Source: Palsa-506 sp963786975 (GTDB lineage Bacteria > Actinomycetota > Actinomycetes > Streptosporangiales > Streptosporangiaceae). From it: DNA of 64,000 nt. Positions 15,690 through 25,222 of the stretch are shown one piece after another (positions within the stretch are counted from its first letter, which is position 1; each line of letters opens with the position of its first letter). The notes under the pieces were generated by a model. That model saw only the letters and a list, made by a program, of their open reading frames with translations, did not search any database and was not told the DNA's origin. The position numbers were made by a program, and so were the translations under genes. Location of the stretch: contig CAWBBE010000002.1 in NCBI GenBank assembly GCA_963786975.1, positions 112,911-176,910 of the forward strand, written 5' to 3'.

Positions 15690-17827
15690 CGCCGCGCCGC
15701 GCTGCTCGGCTGCGCGGGTCCTGGCCGGCCCAGTGCTTGCCGGGCCTGCTGCAGGGGTGCCCGGCGGCGGTTCGCATCCTGCGGCACGTCGATGATGCCG
15801 TCGTCCTGGCTCCGGGCCGCGTAGGCGGCCCACAAGGTCACGGCATCGGCCCAGCGCCGGGTCGCGGCGCACAGGTGCCCGCAGCTGTCCAGGCAGTTGA
15901 GCAGGCCGGTCGGATCGCCCATCTGGGTCGCAATCTCAAGCGATTCCCGCAGATGCGCTCCCGCCTCGGGAATGCGGCCCGCCAGCCGGTCCATGTCCGC
16001 CATCCGGCCCAGGCAGGATGCCTGGCTGCGCCGGTCACCTGCCCGCCGCGCTTCAGCCAGCCCATCCGTGCAACGTTGCCAGGCACCTGCCACGTCGCCG
16101 GCTTCGAGCAAGACCAGTATGAGGAAATCGTTGCCGCGCCGGGCGATCCAGCCGGGAATGCCCGCCGGGCCGATCCGCTCGGCTCGCCGCGCCCAGGCCA
16201 GGGCCGCCGCCGGGTCACCTGAGTAGTACGTGCCGAGGCTGAGGTTCTGCAACGCCAGCGCTTCCCCAGCCGGGTAGCCGATTTCCCGGCCGAGAGCCAC
16301 CGCGCGATGGGCGTCCTCGATTCCCTCAGCGACCCGGTTGAGGTTCACCAGGGCGACCGACCGGCCTGCCAGCGCGGCTACGAGCACGGGGGCGGGTTCC
16401 CGGTCCGCCACGCCGTCACGTACGGCGTCGAAGTACTCGACGGCCAGTGCGAATTCGCCGATGGCGTGAGCAGCCTGGCCGAGCCAGTAGTGCACGGCGC
16501 ACCACTCATCGCTGCCTGGTGCGGCGTGCCCGGCGGAGTCGCGCAGCAGCGGGTAACCCTCCAGGAGGCGGCCACGCAGCTTCCACCAGGGCGCGAGGGA
16601 GATCACCAGGCGGAGAGCGGCGTGCGGGTCATGGTCCAGCGCCCAGCCAAGACCCTGGCGGATGGTGGCATCCTCGGCGTCCAGCCAGCGGTCAGCGTCC
16701 AGTTCTCCCGCGCTGGCCTGCGTTCCGGCGGCCTGTTCCGCCACCTGCAGCGCGTATTGCGCCAGTGCGGCAGCCGCCGCGGGCATTTCCCCGGCATCGG
16801 CTAGCCGTCCCGCCCCGTACGCACGCAAGGTGTCCAGCATCAGGTAACGGGCCCGGCCATCCGGCCCGGTCCGCGGCGGGACGAGCAGTGAGCAGTCCAC
16901 CAGGCGCAGCACCACCGGCCCGGCCGCGGGCCCGGCCACCGCTTCGGCACCCTCCAGCGTGAATCCCGCGGGGAACACAGAGACCCGGCGGAAGACCTCC
17001 CGCTCCTCGCCGCCCAGCAGCTGGTAACTCCACTCAACGGTGGCCGCCAGCGACTGGTGCCTGGCCGCCGCCAGCCGGTCAGCGCCGACCAGCAACCGGA
17101 ACCCGTCATCCAGGCGGTCAAGCAACTGGGCCACGCCGAGCGCCTCCACCCGTGCCGCGGCCAGCTCAATCGCCAGCGGCATCCCGTCCAGCCGCCGCAC
17201 CAGCCGCGCCACCAGCGGGCCGGACTCGCCGCTCAGGGTGAAGTGCGGGTCGGCCTGACGGGCCCGGTCGGCGAACAGGGCCACCGCATCAGACCCTGCG
17301 GCCGCATCGCCGGGTCCGGACAGCGCCAGCGGCGGCAACCGGTACCGGGTCTCCCCGGCCACCCCGACCAGCTCCCGGCTGGTCGCCAGGATCCGTACGT
17401 CATCGGCGGCCGGAAGCACCGCCCCGCATAGTCCCGCCACGGCGGCGATGACGTGCTCGCAGTTATCCAGCACGATCAGCAGCTGCTGCCGTGCCAGCAC
17501 CCTGGCCAGCGAATCCGACACCGCCTCCGCGGCCCGCTCGCTGATCCCAAGTGCCGCGGCTACCGCGGCCGGCACCCGCGCCGGGTCCGTGACGGCCGCA
17601 AGCTCCACCAGCCACGCCCCGTCAGCGAAGTCGCCCGCTACCCGCCGGGCCACCTCGCCGGCCAGCCGGGTCTTGCCCACCCCGCCCGGCCCCGTCACCG
17701 TCACCAGCCGGCCGTCCGCCAGCAGGCCGGCGACCTCGTCAACCGCACCGGCCCGGCCGATGAAACTCGTCAGCGAGGGCAAGAACCCATGCGCTGTCGC
17801 CGCTGCGCGGTCGCCATCGGCCCCCAC
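15680..17827 (-). CDS. STAND-type ATPase regulator (LuxR/AfsR-like), C-terminal HTH missing
   Basis: A 715-aa protein. NB-ARC-like ATPase: FIGRAGAVDEVAGLL, Walker A TGPGGVGKTRLA (about residue 46), Walker B LLIVLDNCEHV, ILATSRE, and GMPLAIELAAARVEAL. A winged-helix region and TPR-like repeats fill residues about 330-690 (LALQNLSLGTYYSGDPAAAL). Relatives end in a LuxR helix-turn-helix; here the frame breaks near 15730 after QQARQALG, and the following sequence in the other frame merges into a small membrane protein. It is therefore probably unable to bind DNA by itself. GTG 17827 is preceded by TAGGGT and 6 nt, so the mRNA looks leaderless. Confidence 0.8.
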   Translation of the reverse strand: MGADGDRAAATAHGFLPSLTSFIGRAGAVDEVAGLLADGRLVTVTGPGGVGKTRLAGEVARRVAGDFADGAWLVELAAVTDPARVPAAVAAALGISERAAEAVSDSLARVLARQQLLIVLDNCEHVIAAVAGLCGAVLPAADDVRILATSRELVGVAGETRYRLPPLALSGPGDAAAGSDAVALFADRARQADPHFTLSGESGPLVARLVRRLDGMPLAIELAAARVEALGVAQLLDRLDDGFRLLVGADRLAAARHQSLAATVEWSYQLLGGEEREVFRRVSVFPAGFTLEGAEAVAGPAAGPVVLRLVDCSLLVPPRTGPDGRARYLMLDTLRAYGAGRLADAGEMPAAAAALAQYALQVAEQAAGTQASAGELDADRWLDAEDATIRQGLGWALDHDPHAALRLVISLAPWWKLRGRLLEGYPLLRDSAGHAAPGSDEWCAVHYWLGQAAHAIGEFALAVEYFDAVRDGVADREPAPVLVAALAGRSVALVNLNRVAEGIEDAHRAVALGREIGYPAGEALALQNLSLGTYYSGDPAAALAWARRAERIGPAGIPGWIARRGNDFLILVLLEAGDVAGAWQRCTDGLAEARRAGDRRSQASCLGRMADMDRLAGRIPEAGAHLRESLEIATQMGDPTGLLNCLDSCGHLCAATRRWADAVTLWAAYAARSQDDGIIDVPQDANRRRAPLQQARQALGRPGPAQPSSAARRWA

Positions 17828-17833
17828 GAGGTC

Positions 17834-17839
17834 ACCCTA
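17834..17839 (-). promoter_or_regulatory. -10 box TAGGGT for the leaderless STAND gene
   Basis: TAGGGT, then GACCTC, then the GTG start at 17827 on the minus strand. Confidence 0.5.
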
Positions 17840-17894
17840 TCCACCGGGCCGGGCTCGGGGCGGATCACGCAGGGCTGGTGGACGGCTCGGTCAG

Positions 17895-20128
17895 CTATCC
17901 GGCAGGCCCGGGATTACCTGTCAGGCAGGGCCGGTCCCTGGCGGTCAGCGGAGCGTAGATCAGCACCGACGGGTTCTCGAACACGCGGCGGTACCGCGCC
18001 GCGTCGGACCGGAAGCCGGCCAGGTCGGCGGCCTGGCCGAACCGGTAAAGCACGATGTACCTGACGTGCTGGTCGGCCAGGATGCCGTCCACCTGGCAGC
18101 TGGCCGGGTGCAGCAGCACCTGCCGGGAATCGAGCAGCGGCGCCTTGCCTGCTGTCGGCAGCGACCGGGGATGCGCGATCCGGAACGCACTGTAGGACTG
18201 CAGCCCGGTGTACCCGCCCATGGCCAGCACGGCGCGGTTGGTGATGCCGGAGTTCATCGCCGGGGTCGAGATGATCGTGCCGCCGTTGTTGTGCTGCCGC
18301 AGCCACGCCCCGGCCGCCGCGACCTGCGGATCCAGGATGCCGCTATGCACCGGGTGGGTGTCCGCCTGCAATGCCCGGAACGCCTGCAGCCCCGTTATCA
18401 GCAGTACCGCCGCGGCAGCCAGCGCGGCCAGCCCGGCGGCAGCGCGCCCGGCTGGCCGGGCTGCCCGGCCGGCCGCCTGCCAGCGCGCGCCCGCCAGCGA
18501 CTGCAGCACCAGCCCGGCCCCGAGCGCGCCGAGCACCGAGAGCGGGCCGCCGAGATCCCGCTCGAACCGCTGCGGGAAGCCATCCGCCGCGGTCCGGCTG
18601 CCCGCGTACATCGCCGCGCACCAGAGCACCAGCGTCGCCGCGATGAGCACCTGGCCGGGCCGGCGCAGGTACCGGATCCCGGCCAGCAGCGCCGCCAGGC
18701 CGAGGACACCCAGCCAGACCACCGACGACGACAGCGCCGTCAGCACGTGCGGCACGCCGAGCACCGGCTGGCTGCCGAGCGCGATGCTCACCGCGTTGGA
18801 CGCCCCGCCGGCCCGGCGCCGGATTTGCCCGGCAGGTAGGTGTACGCCGCATAGCCGAGCGAGAGCACGCCGAGCGACGCCAGCCCGAGCGCCAGCGCCC
18901 GGGCCAGCCGCGGGGTATCCGGATCCCGGCGGCGCGCCAGCAGGTACGCCCCGGCCGCCACCGCCAGCGCAGCCAGCAGCAGCGCGAGATAGAGGCTCGC
19001 CACCGAGTGGTATGCCACCACGGACGCGCCGGTGACGGCGACCAGCGCGGCGGACCGGGCCGACGGCGACGCCAGCAGCGTGACCACCGCGGCGATCAGC
19101 ATGACCAGCAGGAAGTACGCGGCCGTCAGGTCCGGGTAGCGGCCCTCGGCGAAGCTCGCGTACGGTCCGCGCAGCACCAGCCCGGACAGTGCCGCCGCGG
19201 CCAGCCCGTATTCCCATCCCCACAGCCTGGTGGCCAGCGCGTAAGCGGCCAGGGCGGTGAGCACGAGCAGGGCGGGGGCGAGCACCGGGAACAGCGCCAG
19301 CGGGCTGAGCCCGGATACCCGGCAGATGACCGCGGTCAGCGACGAGAATCCCGGCGGGTAGATCAGGTAGCTGGCGTACCCGCCGTGGGCGAGCATCTGC
19401 TCGGCCATCACCGCGTGCGAGAACTGGTCGCTGCCGCGGAGGTAGGGCCAGTCGTGCCGGACCGGGCCGGCGTACGCGCGTACCGCCGTCAGGGCCAGGA
19501 TGACCGCCAGCACCGGCTCGCGCAGCATCATGCCCGGCGGCCGCGCCCGGCCAGCCCCCGCCTGCCCGGCGCCAGCCTGCCCGGCGCCGGGCTGCCCTGG
19601 CCCGGCCTGCCCTGGCCCGGCCGCCGCGGCCCCGGGTTCCGCGGTCCCGGGTTCCGCGGTCCCGGGTTCCGCGGCCGCGGTCCTGACCGCGGCCAGCGCC
19701 CCGGCGGCGGCGAGCGTGATCAGGGTGGCCAGCAGCAGCCACCACCGGGCCGTGACGCCGAGTGCCGGGGCCAGCGCCAGCCCGAGTCCGGCCGCGAGCA
19801 GGACCAGCGTGGGCATGTCCCGGATCGCGGCGGGCCGGGGCAGCGCCGGGCCGGCCCCGCGCGGCGCCCCGCGCAGCGCCAGGGCCAGCGCGCCGGAGCC
19901 GAGCACGACCGCGATCGCGACGATCGCCACCAGCAGCGTGACGCCGGTAGCGAACAGGCGCGCCTGGATCACCGCGAGCACCGGCACGGTCGCCATCGAG
20001 ATGGCCGCGGAGTACGCCAGCCGCTCCCCCAGGCCGCCTGCCGGGCGCAGGAAGCCTGCCCAGAAGTACCCGGGCAGCACGCCCGCGGCCAGCGCCCCGA
20101 GCGAAGCGCGCGCAAGATCCGCAAGCAA
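17895..20128 (-). pseudogene. Large multi-pass membrane protein, GT-C-like (frameshifted)
   Basis: The N-terminal half (TTG start 20128, MLADLARASLGALAAG) has many hydrophobic helices, a Pro/Gly/Ala repeat linker, and the lumenal-type segment GSDQFSHAVMAEQML followed by YLIYPPGFSSLT. It stops near 18785 because one base is missing around 18815 (TYLPGKSGAG|AGGASNAVSIALG). The second frame continues with more helices and a soluble tail (GGTIISTPAMNSGITNRAVLAMGGYTG split, then RYIVLYRFG) to 17895. The architecture resembles polyprenyl-phosphate-sugar-dependent GT-C glycosyltransferases or DUF6541-type proteins; activity is not provable. No ATG was found; the TTG and the GTT-initiated extension upstream leave the start uncertain. 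Confidence 0.65.
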
Positions 20129-20225
20129 TGGCCACCACCGGTAACGGATTGAACCGCGAACTCAAGGCCGGCTGCCCGGCCGAGTCAATGTGCTGAGTCA
20201 TCCGGACCTTACACCCGCCTGGTCC

Positions 20226-20231
20226 TAGACT
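20226..20231 (+). promoter_or_regulatory. -10 box TAGACT for a leaderless start
   Basis: TAGACT, then TCCCGG, then the GTG at 20238. Confidence 0.55.
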
Positions 20232-20237
20232 TCCCGG

Positions 20238-20786
20238 GTGACCATGAGCATCGGCAGCCTTGTTACCGTGGCCGCGCTCGGCCGGCCCGACCTGCTGGCC
20301 CCGGGCGTGGCCGCCGCGCTGTCGGCGGCCGACGGCTCGCTGCCGGCGGACGCCGTCGGCGTCGCCGAGATCGATCCCGGGCTGGCCGACACCGTGGCGT
20401 TCTGCGAGCGGTATGACGTGGCGCTGGCCGAGTCGGCGAACTGCGTGGTCGTGACCGGCCGCCGGGACGGCGAGCCGAGGTTCGCCGGGTGCGTGATTCT
20501 CGCCACGACCAGGGCCGACGTCAACGGCGTGGTCCGCCGCCACCTTGATGTCCGCAAGGCGTCGTTCGCGCCGGTGGATCTCGCTGTCGCCGAGACCGGC
20601 ATGGAGTATGGCGGCATCACCCCGATCGGGCTGCCGCCGGGCTGGCCGGTCTTCGTGGACGCGGCGGTCGCCGCGGCGCCGCGGGTGGTCGTCGGCAGCG
20701 GCGTCCGGCGCTCCAAGCTGTCGCTCCCCGGCGAGGTGCTCGGCCGGCTGCCCGGCGCGCTGGTGATCGAAGGTCTCGGCCGCTGA
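20238..20786 (+). CDS. YbaK/EbsC-family aminoacyl-tRNA deacylase
   Basis: A 182-aa single-domain protein of the YbaK/ProX superfamily, which hydrolyses mischarged aminoacyl-tRNAs in trans. Seen: CVVVTGRRDG, DVNGVVRRHLDVRKASFAP with the conserved catalytic-site Lys, TGMEYGGITPIGLPPGWPVFVD (the GXXP-type loop), and a terminal GSGVRRSKLSLPGEVL. Which tRNA is edited (Pro, Cys or other) cannot be told. GTG 20238 fits the leaderless promoter spacing; ATG 20244 is the alternative. Convergent with the CPBP protease gene. Confidence 0.87.
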   Translation: MTMSIGSLVTVAALGRPDLLAPGVAAALSAADGSLPADAVGVAEIDPGLADTVAFCERYDVALAESANCVVVTGRRDGEPRFAGCVILATTRADVNGVVRRHLDVRKASFAPVDLAVAETGMEYGGITPIGLPPGWPVFVDAAVAAAPRVVVGSGVRRSKLSLPGEVLGRLPGALVIEGLGR

Positions 20787-20900
20787 CGGCAAACCGGTAA
20801 AACCGGCAACCAGGATTAACGGATCCTCCGATGGCCGGTCGCTGCCCGCTCTCGCGGGTGCGAGCACGGCGAAGGCGGGCGGCCCGGACGCCAGGATTAG

Positions 20901-21680
20901 CTAAGGCAGCCAGGACACCTTGCCGTGCAGCGCGGCGTAACCGACGAACGCGACCGTGTCGATCAGGGTGTGCGCGATGATCATCGGCGTGACCCGCCCC
21001 CACCGCCGGTACAGGATCCCGAAGATGATGCCCATCGCGGCGTTGCCGAGGAACCCGCCGAAACCCTGGTACAGGTGGTACGAGCCGCGCAGCACGGCGG
21101 CGAACAAGATCGCGTGCCACGGCTTCCAGTCCAGCTGATCCAGCCTGCGCAGCAGGTACCCGATGACCAGGATTTCCTCCAGGATGCCGTTCTGCGCGGC
21201 GTTCAGGATCAGCACCGGGATCCGCCACCAGATCGCTGGCAGGTCCTCCGGCACGACGTTCAGGCTGATCCCGAGCTTGTAAGCGGTCAGGTACAGGGCC
21301 AGCCCGGTGCCGCCGATGAGGGCGGCGAGCGCAGCGCCGCGGACGGCGTCCCTGGCCGGCTGGCTCGCGTCCAGGCCCATGTCCGACGGGGTCTCGCCGG
21401 ACCGCGCCATCAGGTAGATGACAAGAGCCACCGGCGCTAGTCCCTGCGCGACGCCGACGAGCTGCAGGATCAGGTCCAGCAGGGGGCGGCCCGGGGCCAG
21501 CGTGCCGACCAGCAGCGCGTGCTGCTGACGCAGCGCCTGCGGCGCGGTCAGGGATCCGATCAGCTCGATTAGCGCGTTCAGGCCACTGGCGCCTAGTGAA
21601 ACGGCAAAGACTACGAAGATCTCCCAGCCCATCAGCCGCCTGGGCGGCAGGCTTAGGCCGGTCTCCTCCCGCAGCGCCAC
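20901..21680 (-). CDS. CPBP-family intramembrane glutamic protease
   Basis: A 259-aa integral membrane protein. The C-terminal half has the CPBP/ABI motifs: NGILEEILVIGYLLRRL (paired catalytic Glu), RGSYHLYQGFGGFLGNAAMG, and MIIAHTLIDTVAF with its His. About seven hydrophobic helices. Such proteases act on prenylated or bacteriocin-like peptides or on transmembrane substrates; the target here is unknown. GTG 21680 is preceded by TAGAGT and 6 nt. Convergent with the deacylase gene. Confidence 0.9.
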   Translation of the reverse strand: MALREETGLSLPPRRLMGWEIFVVFAVSLGASGLNALIELIGSLTAPQALRQQHALLVGTLAPGRPLLDLILQLVGVAQGLAPVALVIYLMARSGETPSDMGLDASQPARDAVRGAALAALIGGTGLALYLTAYKLGISLNVVPEDLPAIWWRIPVLILNAAQNGILEEILVIGYLLRRLDQLDWKPWHAILFAAVLRGSYHLYQGFGGFLGNAAMGIIFGILYRRWGRVTPMIIAHTLIDTVAFVGYAALHGKVSWLP

Positions 21681-21686
21681 GTCTGG

Positions 21687-21692
21687 ACTCTA
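21687..21692 (-). promoter_or_regulatory. -10 box TAGAGT for the leaderless CPBP gene
   Basis: TAGAGT, then CCAGAC, then the GTG at 21680 on the minus strand. Confidence 0.55.
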
Positions 21693-21880
21693 GCCGGTGC
21701 TGGCCGCGGGCCTGCGTGCCCCGGCGGGTGCGGCCAGCAGGAAGGCCCTGCTCGGCACTCCGGCGCGGGGCGCCGCGAGGGGGGACGCCGGCGGGCGGAA
21801 CGCCGGCGCCGGGAACGGGGACGGGACCCGGGCCGAACACAGCACGCACGACCCCGCCACCGGCAACGGGAGCGGGACCC

Positions 21881-22166
21881 GGGCCGAACACAGGGACCGG
21901 GATCTGCCGCCGGGGCGGGATCAGGGCGGAACGCAGCACGCGGGACCGCGCGGGGGCGCGGAGCTCGGCGGAAGGCAGGACGCGAAGCCGGAACGCAGGA
22001 CGCGGGACCGCGCCGGGACGCTGCAACCGGGCCGAACACAGGGACCGGGATCTGCCGCCGGGCGCGGGATCAGGGCGGAACGCAGCACGCGGGACTGCGC
22101 GGGACCGCGCGGGGCGCGAAGCTCGGCGGAAGGCAGGACGCGAAGCCGGAACGCAGGACGCGGGAC
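21881..22166. repeat. Two-copy tandem duplication, 148-bp period
   Basis: Both copies begin GGGCCGAACACAGGGACCGG (21881 and 22029) and end in CGGAACGCAGGACGCGGGAC. They differ by a few substitutions and short indels. The block fills most of the 21681-22302 interval between divergent genes, and related shorter GGGACCCGGGCCGAACAC units precede it from about 21820. No gene seen in it. Confidence 0.85.
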
Positions 22167-22302
22167 AGGGCAGGGGGCGATCCGCACGAGAGGCGATGAC
22201 GGGCATAAGCCAGCCGACGGCGCGAATGATGCTGGCCGGCCGACAGCCGACCAGGCCCGCGCGCGATCAGGCGCGACCCGGTTGCTCGGCTCGCCCCACC
22301 GG

Positions 22303-24378
22303 GTGCCGCTCGCGCGGCCGCCACAGCCGGACGTCGTGGACAGCCCGCGGGCGGCGGGGGACGGGCGGGTGCCGGACGGGCGCGGGCCGCGGGCGGCGAG
22401 CTGCCGCGGGCCGCGGGCTGCGGGCCGGCGCCAGCCGGGCCGGCTGGCGGCGCGGCCAGTAGCCCGGCAGCTTGCGCTGCTGGGGTGTTACCTGGCCGCC
22501 GGGATCGCGGCGACCTGGCCCCGGGCCGGGTACCTGACCGGCCGGGTGCCGGCCGTCCGGGACCTGTCGAGCTACATCTGGGACCTGTGGTGGGTGGCAC
22601 ACCAGGTCGTGCACCTAGCCAATCCGTGGTTCACCCGGCAGCTGGCCGCGCCTGCCGGGATCCAGCTCGGGTTCGACACGACGATGCCGCTGGCCGGGCT
22701 GCTGATGGCCCCGGTCACTCTGGCGGCTGGCCCGGTGGCCTCTTTCTTCTTGCTGACGGTCGCGATGCCGGGACTGGCCTGCTACCTGATGTACCGGGCG
22801 GCGCGGCTGTGGCTGCGGCCGGCCTGCGCGATCGCGGCCTGCCCGCTGTTCGGGCTGTCGTCGATGCTGGCCTGGCAAGACTGGTATCACCTCAACATCG
22901 CGGCGGGAACCCTGGCGCTGCCCATGACGATGGAAGCCGCCGTCCGGCTGCGGCGGCGGCCAGGGCGCCGCCAGGCTGTCATCCTGGGCGCAGTGCTCGG
23001 CGCATCGCTGCTGGTAAACCAGGAATCCGCGATCATGGCGCTGATCTTGGCCGTTACGGTGCTCATCCCGTGGCTGGCTCGCCGCCCGGGCCGCCCGGCG
23101 GGGCCCGCCCCGCTGGCCCGGCTCGCCCTGCTGGCGCTCGGCGCCCTGGTCGCGATCCTGATCGCCAGTCCCCAGCTGGCCGCCATGGCCCAGCAGGCCG
23201 CTGCGGGTGGCGCGAGCGCCAGCCCGCACTTACTCGCGGCCAATTATGGCCGTTACGGTGCTCAGCTGCCCGGGCTGTTCGGGCCATCACCGCGGCTGGC
23301 CGGCTTCGGGCTGCCCGGCCTGCCCGCGGCCGATCAGTACCAGCAGCCAACTGAGGGCGTGCCGGTATTCGGCCTGGCGCTGACCGCCCTCGCCATCACC
23401 GGGCTGGCCGTTTCCCGGCGGCGGCGCAGCGCCTGGTTGCTGGCCAGCTGCTGGCTCGGCTGCGCGGCCCTGGCACTCGGCAGCACCCTGCGCATCGGCG
23501 GCAGCCAGTACCTGCCGCTGGCCGGGACATGGGACGGCGCGCGGGTGTCGCTGGCGCTGCCGTATTCCTGGTTCATCCGGATTCCGGGCATGTCGGCGTT
23601 GCGTGAGGCGGACCGGCTGGCCCTGACCGGCCTGGTCCCGGCCGCGCTGCTGGCCGGGGCGGCGGTGGACTGGCTGTCCGGCCAGCTGCGGCCGGCCGTG
23701 GCCGGCCTGCGCGGTCTCCGCTGGCTGGCCGTAGCCGGGCCGGGTGACCGTCGGCGGCCAATCGGCGCGGGGGCGCGTCACCTTCCGCTGCCGGACACCA
23801 CCGGGGCCGCTGGCCAGCCGCGGCGACCTCCGGCCCGGGTCCGAACGCGCGGCCGCCTGCCAGCGGCCGCGGCCATGCTGCTCGCGGTTATCCTGCTTCC
23901 GCTGGCAGCCCTTGAGGCCGGCTGGTCCGGGCAGCCTTTCCGCGCCGCGATGCCCGCTGCGGTGCCCGCCCTTGACCGGCCGATCGCCGCTGACCGCTCC
24001 GGCTCGATCGTGCTGGACCTCCCGTTCGGGCTGCGCGGCGGCCTGCCGCTGTACGGCAAGCCGATCTCGGCCAGGGCGCTGCTGCTGGCGACCGCTGACG
24101 GTCATCCGCGGGCGATCTCCTATACCTCCTGGGTGCCGGCGCCGACCGCCGCCGCCATCACCGCGCACGCCTTCTACCGGCGGCTGATCGCGGCCCAGCG
24201 CGGGCTGGGCAGCTCGCCGCAGCAGCAGTCAGCCGCCCGGCTGGACGCCAGCCGGATGGGCATCGGCTGGGTAATCGAGTGGAACCGGCCAAGGCCGGCC
24301 GTCAGCCGCTATCTGGCGGCGACCGGGTTCCGCTTCAGCTACCGGGCGGACGGGGTCGCCGTCTACCGGCCCGGCTGA
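22303..24378 (+). CDS. Multi-pass membrane protein, GT-C/YfhO-like glycosyltransferase architecture
   Basis: Begins its conserved part with LALLGCYLAAGIAATWP and RAGYLTGRVPAVRDLSSYIWD, a first lumenal loop with Asp residues typical of GT-C enzymes. About ten hydrophobic helices follow (ASFFLLTVAMPGLACYLMY, LLALGALVAILIASPQLAAMA) and a soluble C-terminal domain (SGSIVLDLPFGLRGGLPLYGK; DASRMGIGWVIEWNRP). Likely a glycosyl or polyprenyl-linked transfer function at the membrane. The start is unresolved: the frame stays open into the upstream repeats; GTG 22303 and TTG 22282 are candidates without a good Shine-Dalgarno. An Arg/Pro/Gly-rich stretch near the N-terminus is low complexity. Confidence 0.65.
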   Translation: MPLARPPQPDVVDSPRAAGDGRVPDGRGPRAASCRGPRAAGRRQPGRLAARPVARQLALLGCYLAAGIAATWPRAGYLTGRVPAVRDLSSYIWDLWWVAHQVVHLANPWFTRQLAAPAGIQLGFDTTMPLAGLLMAPVTLAAGPVASFFLLTVAMPGLACYLMYRAARLWLRPACAIAACPLFGLSSMLAWQDWYHLNIAAGTLALPMTMEAAVRLRRRPGRRQAVILGAVLGASLLVNQESAIMALILAVTVLIPWLARRPGRPAGPAPLARLALLALGALVAILIASPQLAAMAQQAAAGGASASPHLLAANYGRYGAQLPGLFGPSPRLAGFGLPGLPAADQYQQPTEGVPVFGLALTALAITGLAVSRRRRSAWLLASCWLGCAALALGSTLRIGGSQYLPLAGTWDGARVSLALPYSWFIRIPGMSALREADRLALTGLVPAALLAGAAVDWLSGQLRPAVAGLRGLRWLAVAGPGDRRRPIGAGARHLPLPDTTGAAGQPRRPPARVRTRGRLPAAAAMLLAVILLPLAALEAGWSGQPFRAAMPAAVPALDRPIAADRSGSIVLDLPFGLRGGLPLYGKPISARALLLATADGHPRAISYTSWVPAPTAAAITAHAFYRRLIAAQRGLGSSPQQQSAARLDASRMGIGWVIEWNRPRPAVSRYLAATGFRFSYRADGVAVYRPG

Positions 24379-24460
24379 CCCTGACCCTGCCCTGACCTTG
24401 GCCCAGCCCGTCCGCTGTGTCCGATTCATCCTGTTCCGGGCAGAGCAGGCGGCGTCCGCC

Positions 24461-24520
24461 AACCCGTTGAAACCGGAGTTCAACGGCACCCAACCCGTTG
24501 AACTCCGGTTTCAACGGGTT
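24461..24520. terminator. 26-bp perfect inverted repeat, 8-nt loop
   Basis: Left arm 24461-24486 begins AACCCGTTGAAACCGG; right arm 24495-24520 is its exact complement. It sits 83 bp after the membrane-protein stop and before the PadR gene, and is less GC-rich than its surroundings. Terminator or dispersed palindromic element. Confidence 0.65.
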
Positions 24521-24625
24521 GCTGGCGGGCCGGGACCGGGTAGCGGCCGGCGGCCCGGGTGGTGGGCGACAGCGGGGCGGGCGGGAGCGGGGCGGGGTGA
24601 TCTTGCGCTGAAACTGATTCGCTGA

Positions 24626-24667
24626 GGGTATAGACGGAGTGTATACGTCCGGCGTATGCTCACGGTC
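24626..24667 (+). promoter_or_regulatory. Promoter/operator of the PadR-ABC operon
   Basis: Contains TATAGA and TATACG -10-like hexamers and GTATAC-centred symmetry (24641-24646) flanked by GGA and TCC, directly before the PadR start. PadR regulators commonly bind their own promoter at such palindromes, so autoregulation is likely but inferred. Confidence 0.45.
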
Positions 24668-25222
24668 ATGAGCGTTCCCCTTACTTTGCTCGGTCTGCTG
24701 GAGCGTGAGCCGAGTCATGGCTATGACCTCAAGCGCGACTACGACGCCTACTTCGGCAGGGGCAAGCCGCTGTCGTTCGGCCAGGTCTACGCGACCCTGG
24801 CCCGGCTGTCCCGGGACGGCAAAGTGATAGCCGGGCAGGAGCCGGGCGACGGGCCGGACCGCAAGCGCTATGTCATCACCGAGGCGGGCGTGACCGAGTT
24901 CGAGACCTGGCTGACGGAGCCGGTCGAGGCCGAACCGCACCTGCAGACCGTGCTGTTTACCAAGGTGGTGCTGGCGCTGATGCTGGGCCGCCCGGCCGAG
25001 CAGTACCTCGACGCCCAGCGCGGCACCCACCTGCAGCGGATGCGCGAGCTGACCGATCTCAAGCAGGACGGCCAGCTAATCGACGGCCTGCTAGCCGATC
25101 ACGGCCTGTTCCACCTGGAAGCCGACCTGCGCTGGATCGACATGACCGCGGCGCGGCTAGGCGCGCTGGCGCAGGTAGTGCGCCCGTCAGCGGCGGAAAC
25201 GAGCCCCGGGAGTGACCGGTGA
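24668..25222 (+). CDS. PadR-family transcriptional regulator
   Basis: A 184-aa PadR protein with an N-terminal winged helix (LTLLGLLEREPSHGYDLKRDYD, SFGQVYATLARLSRDG, RKRYVITEAGVTEFETWL) and the C-terminal helical dimerisation domain. It begins an operon with an ABC ATPase and FtsX-like permease and overlaps the ATPase start (GTGA). The arrangement is typical of a drug- or peptide-responsive exporter under PadR repression. ATG 24656 is an alternative start 4 codons upstream. Confidence 0.9.
   Translation: MSVPLTLLGLLEREPSHGYDLKRDYDAYFGRGKPLSFGQVYATLARLSRDGKVIAGQEPGDGPDRKRYVITEAGVTEFETWLTEPVEAEPHLQTVLFTKVVLALMLGRPAEQYLDAQRGTHLQRMRELTDLKQDGQLIDGLLADHGLFHLEADLRWIDMTAARLGALAQVVRPSAAETSPGSDR

Noticed and set aside
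15042..15824. Plus-strand frame of about 260 codons
   Set aside because: It is mostly the translated 15-bp repeat and lies antisense to the STAND gene end.
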